NCBI GenBank assembly: GCA_958450365.1
Contig: CAUEEP010000740.1
Span: 3,385,001-3,449,000, forward strand
Length of the DNA: 64,000 nucleotides
Direction of reading: 5' to 3'
Origin: Mesorhabditis belari
Lineage: Eukaryota; Nematoda; Chromadorea; Rhabditida; Rhabditidae
Positions 57,001 to 64,000 of the stretch are shown here, one piece after another. Numbering within the stretch: position 1 is the first letter of the stretch; the number at the start of each line of letters is the position of its first letter. Below the pieces are notes generated by a model that saw only the letters and a program-made list of their open reading frames with translations, made no database searches and was not told the DNA's origin. Made by a program: the position numbers and the translations under genes.

Positions 57001-60000
57001 ACAATTTCTTAACAATTGTACAATTTGTAACAATTTACTTAACAATTTGCTTAACAATTTACTTAATAATTTGCTTAACAATTCGCTTAACAATTTCAAC
57101 ATTCAGTTGTATCTGGTTCAGTTTGATTAATTCAAGTCAAATAAGCCAACGTTTCTTGGTGTTGGTTTGAAAGGCAAATGACTTCTCGAGGCATTATAAT
57201 CGTCAAAAATTGTGGTAGACTTTCACCTTCATTCGACACAAGTTTACCAATAAAAAAATCAATCTAACTTTTTGGGCTAAAACCTAAGCCCAGAACCCGA
57301 GTTGATAAGCTGATTGGAAAAAAAACTATCAACAAAAGAAATGATTTCTTTATTCAATAAATTAAAGTCACTTTTTGTTGATGCTTTTCCTGACTTCTGG
57401 ATCGTGGATTTTTAACCAACCCATCCCTGATTCCCCAAGTGATATAAACTAGCCTCGTTATTTACGTACTCAGGTGTATGGAACAGAAGGAGAAAGGAAA
57501 ACGGGTATCCTTTCTTTCTTTCTTTTCATGACAGATCCCCAATAAATCAAAGCGGCACCCAAATGAGCTTGTCGTTTGGACTTCTCTCTCTTTCCTTTCT
57601 TTCATTCAATTGTAAAGTCTCTTTGCTTTCAATCGAATCTCCGAATTGAGTCCAAGATTTTGTGTGACTAATTGTTTCTAGATCGTAGAATAGGAAAAAT
57701 GTTTTTGTCGAAAGAAATTGAGTAAAAGGATCAATGGACGTAGCGGTGATCGAACCAGAATTACCCGGTGGATCACTGGCAAGAGAAAGATCACTTATCC
57801 AATTGAACACAATGCCTAGTTAAGCTGATGGTTCTGTTATCTTGTATTAAGAAATAACTTTGATCTCACTTCTTTCAAAAGAGCTCAATCTTTCCAAAAA
57901 TCAAGTCGATTTTGAAAGTGTAATCGTTCATGTTCACTCAAAATGATCACTCCATCAATTATTTGTCATAAAGCATGATTGATTGAAGGTTTAAAGTGTC
58001 TCGAAAGAGTTAAAAGAACAAGATCTCGTTTGTTTCTCTAGATAATCTTACAATAATATAGGAACAAGTAGACATGAGCGTTACAAACTAGACATGGGCA
58101 GATTCCGTCCCGAGCCTAATTCCACCTTCATTTTCTTAGCCGATCTTTTGACCTTTTGTTTATTTGAACTTTATAAATGTTTACTTTTTTGAAATTTCTT
58201 TAATTACTTTTCGAAAAACATAAAACATACCAAAAATTGGTAAACTGTTTTGTCTGTGAATCAACTATTGCATATTCTTTCTTTCTTTTCTTTCTTCCTT
58301 TCTTTCTTCCCCCCTTCCCCTTTAACAATACATAACGATTATTTGTTCAAAATCCTCGACAATCTTCCCCTTTTCCATCCCTCAATGATCTCATTTGCAT
58401 TTTATGATTTCATGCCTCTTCAAACCACCAAAAGGTGTGAATTTTCTCTGTAGAGTCAAATCCTAGTTGAAATCCACTTAAAGGCTTTTTCCAACCTGAA
58501 TATGACACAACTTTCTCTAGCCACGATCTAGTTGATCAGTTCTTTGAAAAGAGCTCTCATCAATGGGATGTGGCGGGGATCGAACCAGGATTGTACCGAG
58601 CAAGAGACCGTTCACTTATCCACTTGACCACAAAGGGGTTTTTCGGACAAACCTGGCGGGCAGACACAATTGTGGGCTCGATCATATCGGACAGCTCGTG
58701 GCTTTCTTGTGAAAGCTTCAGTGGTGTTCGATGGAGAATCCTGGAATATTATATGAGATTAAACAATAGTTTTGAAGGTTTTCAGTTTTTAAAGGATTTT
58801 TCTTTCATCCCTTAATTTCAGTTCTCAAATCCTCAAAAAAGAATCGCCAATTTGTAAAGAAAATGGGGCAGCCTTTTTATTCGTCTTGTTCACCGTTCTT
58901 TTTTCTTTTCTTGAGGGAAAGGCCATTTATTCAAAGACAAAGATTTAATGAAGAAAAAGGAAATCGCTTAGTCAGCTGTCGACAATAGGAAAAAGAAGGA
59001 GAATTGCCGGCACTTTTGGTCACTCGCTCGCAAAAAAAAGAAGAAACGGGATGAAATTATGGACTCTCCATGGGAATTTCTAATCAAAAAATAAACCGAA
59101 CTGTGTTTTGGGTTTAGAAATAGAAGGAGATATCTCAAATCTCAAAAGGAGATAAGAGTTCGGAGCTTAACGAATCCTATGGATAGATAATTTACATCGC
59201 TAACAGCTAGACAAATACGAGGAAATCTAAAAGCAAGACTTAACAAGACAAGAAGATCTTAACTTTTGCACAAATCCAACTCCAGGCAATTTAAAACTGG
59301 TTAAGCTTTGCTTATGCTTTTCGAAAACAACAACCAGACCTTTTCCCATTCAGCCAGGTTAAGGTATGTCTAAATTTTGGCAGATTAAGGTACTGGATAG
59401 CTCAGTGGTTAGAGCAATTGCCCGGAAAGCAAAAGGTTTTACTTTCCAGAAATCTACTTTTTCTTGTGAACTTCTTTATTGCTACTGCTGCTTTTCCAAG
59501 AAATTCTATGCTTTAAATCCATGAATTCAGGTGTTATTCTCCGATAACGCCTACACAGAAATATAGAAGGCGGAAGGCGCCGGAAATCTTCCAGAAATCT
59601 TTCAGAAATCTTTCAGAAATCTACGCTTCCAGAAATCTAATTTTTCTTCAAGTGAAAGCGGGGAAAGTACAAAACTGTATGCTTTAGCCAAAAATCCTTT
59701 TCCTTTTTTTTAAAAAAAAGAATTTATGGGCATTTTCCATTCATCGTTTCATTGAATGTATTTTCCCGGAATTCATTGAAAACATTTTTCTTTTATCAAT
59801 TTCCCACGCTTAGCCAATCAATAAAAACTAGTTTTATAGATAGAAATCACAAAAAAACATTAATTTCCTCGAATCTCATTGATTGTCCCTTGTCTTTTTC
59901 TTCCTTAAAGGTACCAATTTTGACAGCTGCATCTCAAAGCGTCTTTGTCATTTTTTGATTCGTTGAATATGGTTCTAACACCTGTTTTTTTTTGAGGCAA

Positions 60001-61966
60001 ATCTAAATGGAATAGTTATGCTGAGTTCAGCAAAAAAATCAAGCAATTGGCTTTATTAACAAGACTTTTAAAGGTTTGCGAAAAGAATTTTCAGTGATTA
60101 TGATTTTTTGTCAATTGTTATTGTCAATTGTCAATTGTCAATCAATCTTTGAAAAAAAAGATGAACAAAATTGTGATTGAATTAGTAAATGAGCTGGCTA
60201 TTCTCCCTTATTTGCCCAATAAATGACCCCAAACACGACACTCAAGGAAAGAGGGATCCAGTTGAGTGCAAGGGAGAAATGAGATGTGCAACAAATACGC
60301 ACAAAGATATTCAGCTCCCCTATTTCAGTTCCCTTAAAGTTGATTTACTTTAAAAATCAGAAAATATGGTACTACTGTTAGGCTAAGTGATTTAAATTTG
60401 CATTGATGCATTGATTTAAACTTTTTGCCCATTCGTAGACATTCGTTGAGTTGACAGAAGAAAAATGGTGTTAATAAAAGTCATAAGGCTGAGTTTTTTT
60501 ATTTCAAAATCCTCATTTTCAGAGTTTTCTTGTTTCAAATAGCTTGGAAGAATGAAGAAATAGTTTTTCTTGTTTCAAATAGCAAATAGCTTTCAGAGCT
60601 TTTCCTTCATAAAAAAAAGCTAATTTTTAAAACCTTATACTTAAAAGTTATAGCATTTCCTATAGCATTACGTATTTGAGAACACCCTAATGTTATTAGA
60701 AGTTAAACAAAAACCCTCAAGCAGTTCAATCATCCGGAACAGCTGAAGTAGTATGGTTGAGGTGGAAAGTGAAAGAAGAGAACTTTTCTTGAAAGAGAAT
60801 GAGAAAAGAGATTCATTGTTTGTTGGGTCTCAGCTTGATATCACCTGCCCTCACTCTCATCCTTCACTTTTCCTAGATGAGAGATTGGGATTAGGCTTGA
60901 GTCCTACAAGAATCTTCATTAAATTTGGTTATAGAAAAGTAAAATTTGTTTTTTAGATTTACCGATAAAAACATAGAGAAAATTAGTGTCAAAATTGAGA
61001 TGACCCTAGAGATTTGTCTAGAGATTTGTCTAGGGGGGGGGGAGTATAGAGAGTCGGAGTTTGGCGACTCTTCTCTTCTCCTCCATATCTCGATTTCTAA
61101 TTGTCAGATCGACTTCAGGTTGATTTTAAAATGTTCCTTATGAAATTTGGTTATAGAAAACCACAATTTACTTAGTACACTCTAGTGTAAAAACATAGAG
61201 AAAATTTTGGTCAAAGTTGAACTGTATAGGGTAACTAGTATACCCTACCAAAGTTTTGGGACTCTTTTAAAAGTTTCCCTTTTAAAAGTTCATAAGGTCA
61301 ATATAAAACGATAAATTTGAGGCTTTTGGATTAAATCTAGTGCAAAATAGAAAATGAATTACGATAGAAAAAAATAACTGAAAGCTTTATTCAATTTATC
61401 TGTGCTCTGTGCTTTCTATGGAAACAACTAACAAATGAACAAGTCCTTATGAGATTCGGATTAGGTTTTTGCCCTTTTAAGATTACTAATATAAAACGAT
61501 ATAGATGAAAAGCGAAAGATTGAGCATCTAAAAAACTCACCAAACCAATGGAAACCTCATTTGACGAAGAATGAAGAAAATGTCGCTCTAGATGATCTAT
61601 TCGAAGATGCAATAGCCCAAAGACAATTCCAATCAAAAGCAACAGAACAGCCGATGGAAGCACAACCGCCCAAACGGGTAATGTCAACTGTTTATGGAGA
61701 AACCATAAACGGATACTTGGTCTAAATTATGATCTCTTTTTTTTTGTTAAGCAAATAATTTGAACCTATTCTTAGGCAACAATTTCCTTGTGGGTGAATT
61801 GAATGATTGTGATGATGGTGGAGATAAAGATGGGCTGGAAGAAGTCGAGGCACCATCCTCATTATCTGGAGGCCATCCGGTCACAACTGTGTGACCGTCA
61901 CCTGAAAGGTTTTAGATTTGGGATATTTTGAGAGATTTTACCTGTAACTACCGTACAACGAGGCAT
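51058..61966 (-). CDS. col-99: Membrane-anchored collagen (MACIT type XIII/XXIII/XXV-like, COL-99 type)
   Basis: Type II transmembrane collagen of the cell surface. Twenty-three minus-strand exons: 61942-61966, 61766-61901, 61541-61721, 58653-58740, 56873-56907, 56641-56719, 56439-56548, 55868-55903, 55603-55656, 55117-55200, 55020-55080, 54859-54950, 54649-54732, 54474-54600, 53906-54067, 53686-53767, 53293-53446, 52577-52686, 52367-52534, 52244-52315, 51951-51995, 51415-51567, 51058-51144; about 740 aa. The start MPRCTVVTG leads into a Ser/Pro-rich cytoplasmic part of about 65 residues. One membrane helix follows ([20 protein letters not shown]), then a linker with a likely furin site (TRKPR). 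Interrupted Gly-X-Y domains follow. The C-terminal motif [14 protein letters not shown] is typical of MACIT collagens, and the tail is His/Lys-rich ([13 protein letters not shown]). Upstream exons fit in phase. Exons at 54474, 53686, 53293, 52577 and 52367 carry frame slips that break Gly-X-Y. Confidence 0.85.
51697..51775 (+). other. tRNA-like sequence in a collagen intron
   Basis: GGCTGACTGGTTAAGAGCC is a D-arm-like A box. After a long variable region, GCGGGTTCGATCCCGGTGAC gives a good T arm, and its last four bases can pair with GTCA at the 5' end. The anticodon arm is not convincing. Resembles a class II tRNA or a tRNA-derived SINE head. Confidence 0.5.
54138..54349. mobile_element. Degenerate copy of foldback MITE family A
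   Basis: 'aaatactgtaat' at the left, 'agctttgaacgcgtttttct', 'ggtatcaaaaaatagctga' and 'attacagtatttgcggt' at the right follow the family A layout with many changes. It lies in the collagen intron 54068-54473 region (between exons 54067 and 54474). Confidence 0.6.
56925..57100. repeat. 13-bp tandem repeat (ACAATTTGCTTAA)
   Basis: A dozen or so units of 'acaatttgcttaa' and variants start just upstream (in gene sense) of collagen exon 56873-56907. Confidence 0.9.
57728..57812 (-). other. tRNA-like sequence, copy 1 of a pair
   Basis: On the minus strand GTGTTCAATTGGATAAGTGA is A-box-like and GGTTCGATCACCGC is B-box-like. A closely related copy lies at 58564-58640. It is embedded in the 4.1-kb collagen intron. 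Confidence 0.5.
58564..58640 (-). other. tRNA-like sequence, copy 2 of a pair
   Basis: On the minus strand GTGGTCAAGTGGATAAGTGA and GGTTCGATCCCCGCCAC give good A and B boxes, and the ends GTGG and CCAC can pair. It is the better preserved of the two copies. It ends 13 bp from the linker exon 58653-58740 of the collagen. Confidence 0.55.
58741..61540. other. Large collagen intron, no further exon seen
   Basis: The phases of exons 61541-61721 and 58653-58740 join directly (phase 0), so no exon is needed here. It contains a tRNA-like 5' half at 59396-59440 (TGGATAGCTCAGTGGTTAGA), a 'cagaaatctttc' repeat at 59585-59640, and AT-rich sequence. Confidence 0.5.
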
Positions 61967-64000
61967 AGTTGGTAGGCAACACGGTAGTCAATAAGGTAGC
62001 TCAAGTACCCATCAATTAAATAATTTTTGGAGTTAAATAGAAAAGTCGTTTCGGTTCCTAGGCTTTCTGAAAATATTTTGTCAAATTAGAGAAATAAAAA
62101 CAGAGTTAACATCAAGTTTATTAAGTTGACAAAGTCAAAAATTATATTTGAACTGTATTTGGGTTAGTTAAAGTCAATTTTCAAATCAAATCATTTCAAC
62201 TCGAAGCTAGATTGTCAATTTTGAGATCAAAATAGAATGTGATTTGATGAAATGGTTTTTAAAGTAGCTGTTAAACATTTGGAAACAAATTTGTAGAGAA
62301 AAGGAATTGAATTTGTAGAGATAAGGAACCCACCTTAAAGAGATAAGGAAGCAAATTTAGAGAGATAAGGAACCAAGTTTGTGGAGATAAGGAACCAAAT
62401 TGGTAGAGAAAAGGAATTAAATTTGTAGGGAAAAGGAATCAAATTTGTAGGGAAAAGGAGTCAAATTTGTAGAGAAAAGGAATCAAATTTGTAGAGAATA
62501 GTGTTTATGAATTCACCTAAAAAACTCAATTCTACCTGGTTTCTATCATTTTTTGAACAACTTTGATAATATAAAATCAAAAAATGACAATGCTAAACCC
62601 TCATAAGCCAACTCTTCTCGAATACTAATCTCCTTTTAGTAAAGTGAGATATAGCTAGTTGAAAAGTAGAAGAAAAGAAAAGACGGAGAATTTGTAGAAC
62701 TCTTCATATAGGGTATTCATGATGTGTGTGGAAGGGGATGCTTTGAAAACACAAATCTTTTCTCTTTTCTCTTTTTCTCTTCTTTAGGGTCATAGAGGTA
62801 AAGAGAAATAGACAGACAAATTTGGTGTCCCGATTTTATGCGTGATCACTCTTCAGAGGAGTGAGAAGAGAGAAAAGATGGGTCCTCGAAAAGAAAGTGA
62901 ACAAAGGATGGGACATTCCGAGGGGAAACAACCCCTAAAAAGTGAATAGAAAGAAGGACGGCTATTCCAGAATATCCAGAACATAGGTATACTTGCTCTC
63001 GTACTCGGCTAGGGTTCATCAAAATGTTCAAAAGTTCCAAGCCAGCTAGATTGATTTGGTCAGAAGCTCGAGAAAGCTAGGAAAAATCACCACAAAGATG
63101 TTAGGATTGTTAATAAACCGAGCTGTGGGTTTTGGGTTTAGAAATAGAATTCTCAAAAGTAGATAAGAGTTCGGAGCTTAACGAATGCAATACCAGTTTG
63201 CCAATCGCTATAACACAAAACAAAACCAATTTGAATGATAATAGTTAAGTATGTTATCAGAAAAGTCAGTACTCATTTGTTTTTGATTAGTTGTTTTTCG
63301 ATCTATACCTACTTTCTCGATCAACTGACTCACTTTAATGCCTTCATAACTTTCCAAAGGCTAGAGATAAGATCAAATAGTTCGGAGAAATCTCAGAGCC
63401 TTCAAAAGAGAGACAAAAGATTGCGCAAGTCTTCAATTCTTCGAATGCAGACAAGCCATGACCAAATTACCCACTCACAAATCATCCATTCTTTGCCATT
63501 GTCAAGAGAAACTTTTTTCCGGTCACTAATAACTCATTGTGATGGATAAACATTAAAAGAGATCAAAGGAAATCAATTAGATAACGATTTTGTAACTGTT
63601 TCTAATTGTTTCTAAAGAATTTCTAAAGAATTGTGCTTGAAAATGAGCACTTTAAAGAAAGAAAATATTTAATAATAAAAGATTGCCTTCTTGCCAGCTT
63701 TTAAGAGTGAAAAGCTTTTGGGGTAGGCAAAAGGGAATCTGAGAAGGGGCGGAGTCGGAAATGCTTAAAGCTGCTTAAAGAGTCGAGCTTCTCATTGATT
63801 GTAAATAAAAATAAGACAAATAAATAGCAATCAAATTAGCAGATAAATAGCAAATTAGTACATAAAAATAGAGAGAAAACTCAAAAAGTGGTGAGGCGTT
63901 AAAATTCGGTGAAGCATTCTTGATATTTCCTGTTTAAGAGAAAAAGTAAAGGAAAAAGGAGAAAAGTCAACTGAGAAAAAAGTTTTGCTTTTTTTAAACT
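61967..64000. other. Region upstream of the collagen gene
   Basis: Presumed promoter and 5' flank of the collagen. A tandem repeat of about 22 bp ('gtagagaaaaggaatcaaat') spans 62290-62505. No other conserved exon, tRNA or transposon is recognised to the end of the window. Confidence 0.4.

Noticed and set aside
57547..57810. Minus-strand open frame beside the collagen as an extra exon
   Set aside because: Its beginning is the tRNA-like sequence. The phases of the collagen exons on either side join without it.

Overview
The window reads as nematode nuclear DNA. It is AT-rich, and its genes have many short exons. Introns are often 40-60 bp and usually end in TTTCAG or TTTTAG. The proteins match nematode families (TAT-2 flippase, COL-99-type transmembrane collagen, orphan cys-loop channels). 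Long introns and intergenic stretches are packed with foldback elements, mariner remnants, minisatellites and tRNA-like Pol III sequences. The species cannot be named from sequence alone.

Layout: 1-2.2 kb holds little beyond one short Lys-rich ORF. At 2.86-21.77 kb (+) lies a P4-ATPase lipid flippase very close to C. elegans TAT-2, in about 35 exons. Its 5.8-kb intron (14199-20007) contains a complete 8-exon gene on the opposite strand (15506-17468). That gene encodes a secreted, nematode-type protein built from nine IGGxAGIR-like repeats. 21.8-36.7 kb is intergenic and repeat-rich (MITEs, LINE 3' ends, a 1-kb foldback with a tRNA-like core). At 36.68-46.16 kb (+) lies a clean 14-exon orphan cys-loop ligand-gated channel of 520 aa, whose introns carry two mariner remnants, a 420-bp palindrome and satellites. 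46.2-51.0 kb is intergenic. At 51.06-61.97 kb (-) lies a 23-exon membrane-anchored collagen (MACIT, COL-99 type). 62.0-64.0 kb is its upstream region.

The four genes do not form an obvious pathway. Three encode membrane proteins (flippase, channel, transmembrane collagen) and one a secreted repeat protein. Reading the exons against their families exposes many single-base frame breaks in the flippase and the collagen, mostly in homopolymers, and none in the channel. I read these mainly as consensus errors, but a check is needed before calling either gene intact. The most unusual material is the antisense nested repeat gene, the recurrent tRNA-like A/B-box sequences (including convergent pairs inside inverted repeats and a tandem array of B-box-like motifs), and several foldback families sharing ACCGTA ends.
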